DNA of 64,000 bases from the NCBI GenBank assembly GCA_018350325.1, contig JAEVLN010000009.1:2850459-2914458 (forward strand). The letters run 5' to 3'. Origin of the DNA: Globodera rostochiensis. Its lineage: Eukaryota > Nematoda > Chromadorea > Rhabditida > Heteroderidae. The position numbers and the translations under genes were made by a program. The notes beneath the pieces are model-generated. The model had not been told where the DNA came from. It saw only the letters and a program-made list of their open reading frames with translations, and did not search any database. Shown here piece after piece: positions 12,401 to 22,768 of this stretch. Every line of letters begins with the position of its first letter. The stretch's first letter is position 1.

Positions 12401-13295
12401 TCTGTCAGAGTAGTCTGACACCCCCTAAAAGATCTGTAATATATTATCAATAGGGCCCGGATTTATATGTGCTAAAAACCCCAAAATATGTATGTTTTTA
12501 TGTGCTTAAAAATGCTAAAATATGTATTAAAAACCCAAAAAATGCCAAAATATGTGCCAAAAATGGCCAAAATCTAGTCAGTTTATGCATAAAATTTTCA
12601 AAAATTTAATCAACTTTCAAGAAATGGTCCTAATTGGAATAAAAATTAAAATTTTTATATGTAAATTAAAGGCATTTCAGAACAATTTTTTAAAAATATG
12701 GAATTTTAAAAATTTTCATTTTTTGGTGGCAGAATTTTTAGTCGCAAAAAAGTCAATTTTTAGGGGTGCATTTTTTGAAAATTTTTAAAAAGTCGATTCT
12801 CAGGGGTGTATTTTTCGTTTTTATTGCATTTTTCTTAAGGAATTTTTTGAAAAATGTGCTAAAACTCTGAAAAACCTTAAAATATGTCAGTAAATATGTG
12901 CTAAAAAATACTCCCAAAATATGTTTTGATATGTGCTAAAAAGTCGCCCTAATTCAAAAATTTTTTAAAACAAATACTATTTTTAGGCTTCTCTCATGGT
13001 AAGGAATCCACGAAAAAAATATCTTAAAACATAAAAATCCGGGGCCTAATTATCAAAAACATACGGTTTTGACCCCCTGTAAATGAGAAATTTTTTTTTG
13101 TTCCCCTGTAAATTTACGTAGGCATAGGAAAGCAGCCAACAATATGCCAAAAACATTGAATTTTTGAACCCTTTAAAAGAATCCAAACACTCACTTTGCT
13201 CTGTCTCCAACAAAGCAGCTCAACTCCGAGTCGGACGTGGACAGGTCCGAAGTTTCGTCATCGTCGTCATCAAAGTGCCGAGGATATTGCATCAT
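6417..13295 (-). CDS. C2 and RGS domain regulator of G-protein signalling (nematode RGS-7 / RGS3 type)
   Basis: GTPase-activating protein for heterotrimeric G-alpha subunits. Exons in order of transcription: 13295-13195, 11586-11376, 11282-11126, 10936-10830, 10736-10507, 10363-10231, 10076-9990, 8807-8457, 8305-8172, 7931-7762, 6596-6417; about 620 residues. After an acidic start (DDDDDE) and a Pro-rich linker comes a C2 domain (about residues 155-312: GILFLQL, SFVKVEIRR, FYEEFTFRI, GISVFVQH, LLGGMSF). A Ser/Gly-rich linker follows, then the C-terminal RGS domain (about 490-615: LFRAFLHTEFSEENLEFWLECEEFK, KDSYPRFLKSEQYLELL). C2 plus RGS in this order matches nematode RGS-7 and vertebrate long RGS3. 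All junctions keep phase except 8457/8305, where two bases are missing; an 11-nt microexon (ACTTTATTAAG, reverse strand) would fix it. Two hAT-like MITEs lie in introns. Confidence 0.92.
7056..7517. mobile_element. hAT-like MITE, 462 bp, TSD CTCATAAT
   Basis: In the last RGS intron. Ends TAGGGCCACTAATTATATG and CATATAATTAGTGGCCCTA are flanked by perfect CTCATAAT (7048-7055, 7518-7525). The interior shares GCACTCGGAACAGCGTATAAA with the element at 50457-51002 in the opposite orientation, and carries GGGGTGCATTTTT-like blocks also found at 12451. Confidence 0.9.
7959..8135. repeat. TTCGGTATCGGTA low-complexity repeat, probable truncated MITE
   Basis: In an RGS intron. It starts with a hAT-like end (TAGTGTTCGGCAAATGGG) followed by TTCGGTAT and ATACCGAAA units in both orientations. 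No matching right end or target duplication is visible, so it looks truncated. Confidence 0.6.
8808..9989. other. long RGS intron
   Basis: Large intron with no recognised element apart from a run of 13 C (9591-9603) and CT-rich sequence near 9325. Short open frames look spurious. Confidence 0.5.
12451..13048. mobile_element. hAT-like MITE, 598 bp, TSD ATTATCAA
   Basis: In the first RGS intron. Ends TAGGGCCCGGATTTATATG and CATAAAAATCCGGGGCCTA are inverted and flanked by perfect ATTATCAA (12443-12450, 13049-13056). The interior is rich in AAAATATGTGCTAAA units and has the GGGGTGTATTTTTCGTTTTT block shared with 7056 and 50457. Confidence 0.88.
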
Positions 13296-13647
13296 TAGAA
13301 AAAAAAATTATAATTAATTAAAACAAAATGTCTTGGACTGCTTTTTTTACAAAAAATCTAAATTTATTTTTTAGTAAAAACAATCCAAAAATTTCTTTTA
13401 TCATATCTATTTTAAATCAAAAATAAATGTAACCGCCGCCACTCATTCACCCTTTTCAAATAATGGGGGTGGGGGGGAGGGAAGGGCGGACAAGTGTCTT
13501 CTTTAGTCGATTTTGGGGGTAATTTGAACCAGGGGGGGGGGGGTTTGGGAGTGGGCTTTTTTGTTTGGAGTTTGCCCGGGGCAAAATGTGTAGGCAATTT
13601 TTGGGTATTTAAGGGGTTGAGTAATTATTCAAATAAATTTGAATAAG

Positions 13648-14300
13648 TAGAGGGCGGATTTTCAAGTTTTAACATGTTTTTTTTTTGCGAATAGGGGATC
13701 ATAAGAGAAGCCCTAAAATAGCATTCATTTTGAAAAATTTTACAATTAGTGCGACTTTTTAGTCAATATAAATCAATATTTTGGCTTTTTTAGAATAAAT
13801 CAATATTTTGGCTTTTTTAGAATAAATCAATATTTTGGCTTTTTTAGAATAAATCAATATTTTAGGCATTTTTTCATAATAAATCAATATTTTAGGCATT
13901 TTTCTTAAGAAAATGCAATTTTTATGCATTTTTACGAAAATTTGTTAAGAAAAAAGCAATAAAACGAAAAATGCACCCTCAAAAATCAAAAAAATTTTTC
14001 TCTGACCAATCCACCCCCAAAGATCGACATTTTTCTTAAAATTTTTTTATTTGGTATTTTTTATAAAATTTTCAAAAACGCAAAAAATAATACATTTACA
14101 ATTCTAAAAGGAAAATTAATAAAGATTGACGAAATTTGAAGGTTTTTACGCAAAATTTGACTGGATTTGGTCAGTTTTTGCACATTTTTAAATCAATATT
14201 TTGGCACTTTTTGGGGTTTTTGGTCAATATTTTGGGGGTTTTTGGTCAATATTTTAAGTCAATATTTCGCAGTTTTTAGTTAATATAAATCCGCCCTCTA
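13648..14300. mobile_element. MITE-like element, 653 bp, with internal 27-bp tandem repeat
   Basis: Ends TAGAGGGCGGATT (13648-13660) and AATCCGCCCTCTA (14288-14300) are inverted. The flanks TGAATAAG and GTGATAAG agree at only 5 of 8 positions, so the target duplication has decayed or is absent. The inside holds about five 27-bp units (AAATCAATATTTTGGC...) at 13770-13907 and a block resembling the 7056 family. Confidence 0.7.
13770..13907. repeat. 27-bp tandem repeat, about 5 copies
   Basis: Units begin AAATCAATATTTT at 13770, 13797, 13824, 13851 and 13881. The first three are nearly identical and the last two diverge (TTAGGCATTTTT). It lies inside the 13648-14300 element. Confidence 0.85.
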
Positions 14301-15969
14301 GTGATAAGCGAGTTATTAATTTTTAAACTTTACTATTACGAGGCTAATACAGTAGATCTGCTGTTTTTTGTTAATAGGTACCAACAAGTAATTTATAAAC
14401 AAAAAAAAGTTTCATGACACGGAAAGGGCCAATTGAAAGAAGTAAAATTTTGGCACGACGACAAAAGGTCCGCCGTACGCTTTTGTCAATCGGACCTGTT
14501 GTCGTTTTCCCCGCTACCCCGGACATTTTGTCCAATTTTTGCCTACCGGACTTTTGGGGGTTTCCGATGACACCTGCTGAAACGGGGGGGGGGGGAATTC
14601 GGGGACGGACGGGGAAAAGATTGAGTGGTCCGTGTCGGGGAGAGGAAAGGGGGGGGGAGCTTTGTGTTTGAAGACAATTTCAAAACCTTTTTTTTTGTCA
14701 AGTGCACAACGACGGACGGGGCGGGGCGGAAATTGGTGGCGATTAAAATACTTTAAAATTTTGTCAACAGTGCCTCTAGAAAAAGTCGAAATATTTTACA
14801 AAAGCAGAACGCCAAAGAAGAAAATTCAAACATTACAATGCGCATGGGTTTGACGAAATTAACCATATAAATATCCTCAACAACTCGGCAATTATCCCAT
14901 TATAATTAATGCTCCCCTCCCCCCTCCTCTCATAATTTTCCCCCCCCCCCAAAAAATATTTTGAATGCAAAAGGGCTTTGTGAGTGGTTGTTTGGCGTCC
15001 TTGGGCATTATTCATTCAATTGAATAGGCAAATCAAAGATTCCAGGTTTTTTTAAAGTAGAATTTTAAAAAATCCTGAACTTGGTTAAACACCAAAATGC
15101 GCTTAGTAGATTAAAATGCTCAAATATAACCCCATGGTTGGTTATGCATTAAAATAAAAAGTGGGGAATTTTTTTCATTCTTAATCATTTTTAGTTGGGG
15201 GTAAAATAAAAAAAAGTTTTTACAAATATGTATGATTTAAAAGTTACTTCGAATAAAAGTTGCTTTAATGAAAACATGTTGGCCACTCCAATTGTGGTCA
15301 AATTTAACAAATTGGGCATGGACTTAAGGACAAAATGTTGCAAAAAAACTAGCAAAATTCATTGCTACATAAATGGAGGGGATTAAAATGTATTCCTTTA
15401 TTTTCAAAAGTTTTTTACACAAATTAGCATCAAAAAAATGAACTAACTTTTTTGCATTCCAATTTTAGTCGTGAGCGCTCAGTTGACCCAATCGATGCAA
15501 ACAGTGGTCATTAATGGACATCTTTCAAGACCAAAAATGGACATTTTAAAATTCACCATATTTTCAAAAGATCGGCAATTGTTATCATAAAAATGAATTT
15601 AGTCGTTTAATATTGTGAATAAAAATTTTTTGGCCACTTACCACCCCTAATTTTGGGACTTTTTAGGAACTGTTTAAGAATGAGGCCATCGATTTTGTCC
15701 CCATATTTGGCAAACCCAACCATTTTGAGGTTAACATTTCAGAATTTAGAAACAATTTATGTTTAAATTTGAAACAGTAGAAGAATATTAACCCTTAAAA
15801 AATTTGGCCTATCCGATAATTATATTTTTAATTTGTTTTCACATAAATCGCCGATCGTTTTTTTTTCGGCGCGATTTCCATCCCTGATAAGGATAAATGC
15901 CAAAAGGAAAAAGTTCAAAGAGAGAAAAATGCCAACAGGGGACAAATTTGGGGCTCAAACATTGGCCAT
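14301..15969. other. intergenic, no gene recognised
   Basis: AT-rich with G-rich tracts at 14584-14655 and C/T-rich tracts at 14911-14950. Short frames here are dominated by those tracts and are not supported as coding. Confidence 0.5.
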
Positions 15970-16229
15970 TCAAATATTTCCCGGATTCGAGTTCCCAATT
16001 TTCTGAACATTTGAGCCGCCATTTTCTTCCACAGAATGTCCATCGACTGAATTTGGATGCAATTGCTGTCGTTTAAATTGTCTCTTCCAATTAACCAGGG
16101 TGCGGTGCGTTCTTCCAATTTTCAACATTTTAACAAATTCCTTGTCACTAATTTTAGGCTTTTTGTCCTTAATTTCATAATAACGTTTCATCAATTCCAT
16201 TTGTTCGCTGCGGGGGTGTTTATGTTGTG
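15970..16229 (-). CDS. 3' exon or fragment with a helix-turn-helix-like module
   Basis: An exon that opens after a TTTTACAG acceptor and runs to a stop, about 86 residues. Its first part (MELMKRYYEIKDKKP, then KISDKEFVKMLKIG, then TLVNWKRQFK) follows the pattern of the repeated modules in the neighbouring gene at 16955-18116: a basic helix, a KEF/KEW block and a W-K turn near the end. No upstream exon with a signal peptide could be found within 300 bp, so this may be the last exon of a longer gene or a relic of a second copy. Family name unknown. Confidence 0.5.
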
Positions 16230-16511
16230 CTGTAAAAGGATTTTTGTTTAATGTAAATTGGAGGACTAATACTTTTATGATTTGTCATATTTTTTTCTTC
16301 AGCTTTATTGTAAAATACGTCGACTGATATTTTACTATGTAAAAAAAGTTTTTAAAAAATCTATTATTTTTATTTTCACATACACACATTTTTCACGCCT
16401 ATTTTTGCTTATGAACCCTGGTTTTGGTACCCTATTTTGGCACTATTCTCAACTATTTAGCTAACTATTTCGAGATTTTTCAAACTCTAAAAATCCGCAG
16501 CCCTAATTATT

Positions 16512-16872
16512 AGGGATGGCATTTCCCGGCAAATGCCTATTTTTTGCCCATAGGCCCTGGAGAAAGTAAAAAAACGATTGACCGACATTTGCGGCGCCCA
16601 GCCAAAGTGATCACGGGCTGGGCGAAACTTTGGCGCTTTGCATTTCGCAAAACTTCGCGTATTTTGAGCTTTGAAGCTCGGGTAAATACCGAAGTTTGGG
16701 TAAAATACAGCCCCTAAAAGAGGGATTGAAATTTTTGCCAAATTGAATTTTTTTGCGCTTTTTCTAAAATATTTTTGCCGGGAAAATTTTTCGGGCGCCG
16801 GAAATGTCCCGCTGCAAAAGTTGGCGCCGGAAAAGTCGCGCCGCAAATGGCACTTTGGATGGGCTCACCCTA
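16512..16872. mobile_element. possible MITE, TAGGG ends, GC-richer
   Basis: Starts TAGGGATGGCATTTCCCGGC and ends in a sequence whose complement begins TAGGGTGAGCCC and soon contains GTGCCATTTGCGGC. Pairing of the ends is partial and no 8-bp duplication is seen. Sequence just left of it (16440-16505) resembles the right end of the element at 18293-18608. Confidence 0.35.
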
Positions 16873-16954
16873 AAAACAGCCTCTTCAGCGCTAATAACTC
16901 AACCCCGACGGGGTGACAACCCCACTTCAAATAAACTTACTATTTAGTGTAAGC

Positions 16955-18116
16955 TTAAAAGGTTTTTAATAAATATTTAAGAATAAATCTGACCGGTTTG
17001 GCTAAATTACGTTTCCAATTGGAAATTGTTCTATCAGTTACGCCCAACTCTTTTGCGACAGTTTCATTTATTTGTTTGGGATAAGAGTTTTTGAATCCGG
17101 CCTGCTTTAACTCGGCCTTTCGCTGATCAAATTGCTCTACCAAATTTTTTCGTTCACTTTTTGGTTTTCTTCGACTTTGACAGAGCTCATTTTTCCATTT
17201 ATATATTTTTTTGCGATTGACTTTTAAATGTTTAGCAATTTTATCCTCAATTTGATTCCATTCTTTTTTTGAATAATTTCCTTTTTGCTTAAATTCTTTT
17301 TTAATTGCATTGAATTTGTCAATAGTTTTACGTTTTCGCTCATCTTCAGCAATATTTTTTTGGCCAAGTTCACTTTTCCACCTGTAAATTGTTACAAAAC
17401 CGAGACCCAACTCTTTCGCGATAGTTTTATCTAATTCATTTTGAGAATTTTTTTCAATCCGTCCCGCGTTAACTCGGCTTTCATCTGATCAAATTTCAGT
17501 ACCAAATGTTTACGTTCTTCTTTTTCATATGATACTTTTCGACTTAAGCCTAATTCTGTTTTCCATTTATAATTTTTGAGCGACTGGCTTTTAAATCTTT
17601 AGCAATTCTATTGTCAATTTGAACCCATTCTTTTTTTGAATATTTTCCTTTTTGCTTAAATTCTTCTTTAATTGCATGGAATTTGTCAATAATTTTACCT
17701 TTTTCATTTGAAGTAATTTGTTCACCATTTTCGGCATTATCAGAGTGATCAGACTCTGTGAGAGGAGGATTCTGATCAGTTGAATTGGGTTCACTTTGTC
17801 CAGAGTGATCAGACTCTATGAGAGGAGGATTCTGATCAGTTGAATTGGGTTCAATTTGTCCAAGCTGATCAGTTGAATTGGGTTCAATTTGTCCAAGCTG
17901 GGCGTTCTTCCGATCGATTTGGTAATGGACATTTTGTTCAAGCGTTAATTTATGCCATTCTTCGGCTTTGTCATTGTCCCACCATTCTTCTACGAATAAT
18001 TCGTCAAATGATTGGAGTGGCAATTCCTCCAATTCTTCCAATTGTACGGATTCGGCTTTGTCCAGTGAATTTGTTGCAAAGAATGACACAAAAATTAAAA
18101 CCCAAAAATATTCCAT
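16955..18116 (-). CDS. secreted protein with repeated helix-turn-helix-like modules, two apparent frameshifts
   Basis: Starts with a signal peptide (MEYFWVLIFVSFFATNS), followed by an acidic segment (ELEELPLQSFDELF) and a tandem stretch of about 11 residues (DQLGQIEPNST, DQNPPLIESDHS). Then come four modules of roughly 50 residues, each of the form basic helix, KEW or QINE block, IAKxLxV, and IYKWKxEL. The modules resemble small helix-turn-helix DNA-binding folds; this is a pattern match. The frame is broken twice by single missing bases: near 17571 (AAATTATAAATGG where the module pattern needs one more T) and in a run of seven A/T at 17448-17454. Repairing both would give about 387 residues. 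Both breaks are in short homopolymers, so they may be assembly errors or early decay. A signal peptide with DNA-binding-like modules suggests a secreted effector, but the family is not recognised. Confidence 0.75.
17755..17905. repeat. tandem repeat within the module gene
   Basis: Units containing GATCAGTTGAATTGGGTTCA recur four times at 17775-17890 with spacers of two lengths. On the minus strand they encode repeats of the EPNSTDQ type, between the acidic region and the modules. Confidence 0.85.
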
Positions 18117-18292
18117 TTTTACAATTTAACAAATTGTATTTAGCAGCGTTGATAAAAAAAATTGAAAGTAATAAATGACAGCGCGCAAATGAAATGGGCT
18201 TTCATCCTAAATCATATTCTTTAATGATTATCTCACCCAAATCAATATTCCTGACAAAAAAAATTGTTCATTTTTGAACTACCTATAATAAT

Positions 18293-18608
18293 TAGGGCAA
18301 TAATTTTTTGAAAAATTTTCATAAAAAAAAATAAAAAAATCGAAATTTTTTGTCAGGATTCTTCGTATAATTTCGGTCGTTTTTAGGCGCCTATTTGCAG
18401 TTTTTTTTGCTTAAAAGTAGCAGCCCTACGGATTGGTAATTTTACCATGAAAAACAAAAAGTTTTTAGGCCATTATTGTCATTTTTACACACATTTTTCA
18501 TCACTATTTTCGCTTATGAACCTGTATTTTGGCCATTATTTTGGCACTTTTTCGCCAATATTTAGTTAACTATTTAGAGATTTTTATTAACTAAAAATCC
18601 CCACCCTA
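18293..18608. mobile_element. hAT-like MITE, 316 bp, TSD ATAATAAT
   Basis: Starts TAGGGCAATAATTTTT and ends AAAATCCCCACCCTA; flanked by perfect ATAATAAT (18285-18292, 18609-18616). The ends pair only over the outer few bases. It sits at the edge of the tandem array that follows, whose unit also contains ATAATAATCATC, so it probably inserted into an array unit. The duplication is low-complexity and therefore weaker evidence than the others. Confidence 0.6.
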
Positions 18609-18865
18609 ATAATAATCATCATTTTACAAAAGGTGATCAATTGTAAACTATAATAATCATCATTTTACAAAAGGTGATCAATTGTAAACTATAATAATCA
18701 TCATTTTACAAAAATGGCGATCAATTTTGTAAACTATAATAATTTTACAAAAATGGCGATCAATTTTGTAAACTATAATAATCATCATTTTACAAAAATG
18801 GCGATCAATTGTAAACTATAATAATCATCATTTTACAAAAATGGCAATCGATTGTAAATATGCAA
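18609..18865. repeat. tandem repeat, about 42-46 bp, 6 copies
   Basis: Units of the form ATAATCATCATTTTACAAAA, then GGCGATCAA and TTGTAAACT. Copies differ by small indels (AAGGTGATC in the first two, AATGGCGATC in the later ones), and one copy lacks ATCATC. Confidence 0.85.
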
Positions 18866-21004
18866 AATAGAAAATGATTTTAAAATAATTAAATTCCCTA
18901 TGGGAAAAATATACTAAAAACGTTTTAAAAAAGTGTTGGTGGTGGGTGGTGCAGGTGTTGTGGTGGACGGACGGAGGGCGGTAAAATGGTGGAAGGGTGT
19001 GGGTTGGACCGTCTCCCCCGGGGGGGGGAGGGGTCCTCCTTGCCCACGTGTCCAGCAGATGTTGGAGCCGGTGGAGGTGGACCGGGTGCGGAACCATTGT
19101 GACGCCCGGGGGGAAGGGACAAACTGAACGAACGAACGGAAGGTGGCGGGACGTATGAGATGGGATGGAAAGGGAGAATGTTCAAGAATATGCTTTTGAC
19201 AGGTCTCGAAGAAAATGCAGATTACTAATTTGTAAGAGTTTGGTTTGACAGGCAAAAACGGCTGTATGAATGAGAATGGGATAAACAATTCGACTTTTTT
19301 GGGTCCGGCATGGCGAATTTTGGACTATATGGCAAAAAAATCCAGAATTTTACAAAAATTGGCTTGATTACCGAAAAGGCGAAAAAAATGATCAGAATTA
19401 AAAAGTCAAATTTGTATGATTTCGAAATTTGTCTGATTTCAGATCCTGATTCCGGACATTTTTGGGTCCGGCATGCCGATTTTCGGACATTTTTTTTGAA
19501 ACCTTGGCGCTCCGCCGGCCATCAACGGCATCACCACATCACCTCCCAAAAAATGTCGGGGGCTGTTTGAGCTCTCAAATGGTAGCCCATTGGATTGAGT
19601 TCACCGACAACCGCTTTAGTGACGCGGTCTTTAGCCCCTCAGGCTCAGGGGGGGGATATAATTGTTTCACACAAAAGGGTTAACGGGCAGCCCCTTTTTT
19701 GCTAAGAAAATGAATGCTTCCCCCCCCCCCCCCCCAGATCAAATCAATGGGCGGGGAGAACCTCTGTCCGACCCGAGCTAAGCCGAGCCGATCAATTGGC
19801 CCCCGAGGGGGGGGGGGAAGAAAGCAGTTTTTAATGAAAAGTGTAAAGTTTCAATTACAAAAGATCATTCAAAAATCTACATCTATCAAAATTTGTTAAA
19901 TTGGAAAGTCGGGGACGAGGTTTCTCGGGAGTTGATAAATCGGGGATCGAAGTTGAAAGTCGGGGACTAGGGGGTTTTCGGCTTGAAAAGTCGGGCACAG
20001 TTTCGGGGGTTAAGAAGTCGGGGATAGAGTTTCTCGGGGTTGAAAAGTCGGGGTCGCGGTTTCTCGGGTGTCGGGGGTGGAACGGTAGTTTACGCCGGAA
20101 GGGAAAGCAAACAAACGCCACACACAATGATGGAGTAGATTTGGAGATGATGGGCAGGCGACGGCTGTGCTAGGGTCGTCACCATGTGTGTTCAGCACCA
20201 GATTTCTGGTTTCTGATTTTTAAAAAGGCCACCAGAATTATGGTTTCTGACTTTTTCGGGAAAAACCCTGAAAAAAATCAGAAATTTGACGTTTTATTAA
20301 ATTTGGCATAAACATTATGCCATTTTTGGCAAAAAAAATTGAAAAAAATTTAACAGAAAACGTGTTGGTTTAATAAAATAAACATATTAAAAAAGTGGAA
20401 AGTTTATGGTTTTTGTAATTTTATTATTTGCCATATCAAATTTGAAATTCCCGGACATTTTCGGGTCAGGAATTCCGGGTTTTGTCGCCGATCAAATTGA
20501 AAATAACCGCTGACTCCAATACAATAATTTTGAAACATGTTTGAAATTAGGGATTAAATTAAAAATGAGTAATTTAATATCAATTTGTTTAACACCGTTG
20601 TCCAATCACTAAAATGTGCGACTCTTAAGAATTCACTAAATGGAGACTCAGTCCCGATCCCGGCCTGTTCTAGTGAACACGGAGTTTTTGCCGATTAATA
20701 ATTGTAAACGTAGAAAAATTTGGCCCGACTCAGGAATGGAAAGTTTTTTTTTGTTGTTGCTTACTATTTAATTTTATCAACAAAACTCAACAACATTTTA
20801 TCAAAAAATGCTAGCAAAATGATTTGTTTTCCTACAAATTTCCAGAAAATTTGGACCTCACAGCAAATTCAAAAGTTCCGTTTTCAGAGTTTGTGTGAGC
20901 CGGATTCGCCTGGACGGGCAATCACACGGTTCGGGTGTGGCACATTTTGATGCGCATCGCTTCCTTAACAATTCATTTATTTAAAATAATTTTATTTGAT
21001 TTAT
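18866..21004. other. intergenic with degenerate low-complexity repeats
   Basis: No gene recognised. It contains TGG/GGTG-rich sequence (18930-19100), GGGTCCGGCATG blocks at 19300 and 19465, a run of 16 C (19720-19735), a GTCGGGGA repeat (19907-20075) and half of a GGGTCCCGG-type element near 20650. Confidence 0.5.
19907..20075. repeat. degenerate tandem repeat with AAGTCGGGGA core
   Basis: About seven irregular units of roughly 24-30 bp share AAAGTCGGGG and TTTCTCGGG. Open frames in both directions are a by-product of the repeat. Confidence 0.7.
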
Positions 21005-22194
21005 TTAAACGAGACAACCTTTGATTGGGTATTCGAATTCCGCGTCCGTAATGCCGATGTTGTACTTGTTGCTAATGTTGTCAATGACGTCAATTTGTTT
21101 GTCAAAATTTCCGATCAGACTGTCCCAAGCTGATGAATCGCCGCCAGCATGGCGAGCAGATGAAGCGGCCAGCTCAAACACGGCCTTGACGAAGCTAAGA
21201 CAGTACTCGCATCCGTCTGAATGTCAGAAGATGTTGGAGGAGATTTGATTATATGATCAGTGTACCCAACACTCAGTTTTGAAGAAGCAAATCACATTCT
21301 AGGACCCGGAAAATGCCTTAATGTATAGTAATCTCGCTCAGACTCTAATTAGGAAATCTGATCTGCAGACAACCGCCACAAAAAACCAATAGCAAAATTA
21401 TTAAGCAGATTTAAAAGGAACAAATTAAGCATTCCATTTTAAATCACATCCCTAGTAACTGTAATACTCAACTGAAATAAGCCTAGACCCTGGGGGGTAA
21501 TTGCCTAAGCATTTCCAATTCTGTCATTTGTTCATTGAGACTATTATTACCAGGTGATGGAAGTTGCTCATTAATTTTAGCCACAATTGTTTCACCACCG
21601 CCATTGGCGCCGGGGCAATTGGTCATTTCGTTCAATGAGCTCTTTACGGCATTTGCGACATTTTTGGCGCTTGTGCAAGCCTCCGACTTGGACATTTCGG
21701 AGGTGAAGGCGCGAACTTGGCCGGCCATTAGAGCAACCACCTGCTGACTGCCGGCACAGCACGGGAATTCTGCACAAAAAATAAAGGAGCCGACTGGATG
21801 TTCATAAATTTAAAAAGAATTTTTCAATTAGCGTAAATTGCGCAAGTTTTCAAAATTTGGTTTCAGTAGCACGATTACTGTTATTTTCCTATTAGTAACC
21901 CCCTCCCCCATTTGAAACCACCCTTTCTAAATTGTAACAGCCTCTCGAAGGGGTTTGAACAACACAGTAACCCCGGGGGGATACTAATAGAAAAAATACA
22001 GTAACCGAAAAAATTCGTTCGGTTAATTTTTATTGTTGCATAAATTGCCGGCTTCTTGGGTTTTAGGATTGGATTAGCGATTTTGGCACTTTTTATATTT
22101 GTTTGATTATTTTACGTGGGACCGAAGTGCAACATTTGCACAGCAAACAGACAATTGCGACGATGGCGAGCATTGCAGAAGCTGAAGAAGCCAT
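21005..22194 (-). CDS. small secreted Cys-containing protein, 3 exons, effector-like
   Basis: Exons 22194-22116, 21769-21551 and 21216-21005; phases match at both junctions and give 169 residues. Exon 1 encodes a signal peptide ([19 protein letters not shown]). The mature part starts with FPCCAGSQQ and an alpha-helical Ala/Ser-rich region ([18 protein letters not shown]), then [18 protein letters not shown] and a C-terminal GCLV. The CEYC-helix opening recalls saposin-like helical proteins, but the full cysteine pattern is not present, so the family is not claimed. If the donor at 21550 (CCTG/GTAATAAT) is skipped, exon 2 runs to a stop at 21483 and gives a shorter product of about 121 residues. 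Poly(A) signals (TTTATT on this strand's complement) follow the stop. The 346-bp first intron holds a fold-back repeat. Confidence 0.75.
21868..22001. repeat. fold-back element in intron
   Basis: TTACTGTTATTTTCCTATTAG (at about 21873) is mirrored by CTAATAGAAAAAATACAGTAAC at about 21977, with C- and G-rich inner shoulders. About 134 bp in the first intron of the small secreted gene. No clear target duplication. Confidence 0.7.
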
Positions 22195-22743
22195 TTGTTT
22201 AGTTGGGTAATAAAAATGAATAAATATATTTATTTGGTTGATGAATTTGGCATTTTCTGATGCGCTTAAATACCATTTTTACGATCGATTAGCCGAGAAA
22301 GAATTATATTGAATATTGAACCGCCTTGTAATTGCCGGATATTGCTGGAGTCTTTCGTTCATCGCGTGTATTCACAACGGAAATGTTTTGATTTTGCATA
22401 ATTTGTATTTATTATTATTTTAAATAGTAAATTAAAAAATTATATTTCAAATCAAATTGAAAATGAATTATGAGCCAACCTACACCTTCCTATTCTTAAA
22501 AATCTTCAAATATTTTAAAATTATTTATCATTCTTGGTTAACAGAATTGTAAATCCATCAATTTGGGGAATTTTTTAGACTAATGCAATTTAAATAATTT
22601 CAAGGTATTCACTCGGCTGGATGATCCCTGGATTCAGAAATTACTGGCACAAAATGTGGCAATTAATTTACGTACCTGCTTGGCAAAATTTTCGAAATTT
22701 TTGCTCAATTTCTTAACAAAAACTAAAAGTATAAAAATTTTCC

Positions 22744-22768
22744 CGACGGCGCCTGTCGGCACCGTCAG
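22744..22768. repeat. GC-rich hairpin module, solitary copy
   Basis: CGACGGCGCCTGTCGGCACC core, preceded by TTTCTTAACAAAAACT as in the copies at 572-919. It is not inside an element with visible ends. Confidence 0.75.

Noticed and set aside
18828..19288. Overlapping Pro/His-rich frames on the minus strand
   Set aside because: Composition follows GGTGG/CCACC-rich sequence; no splice context and three overlapping frames are open.
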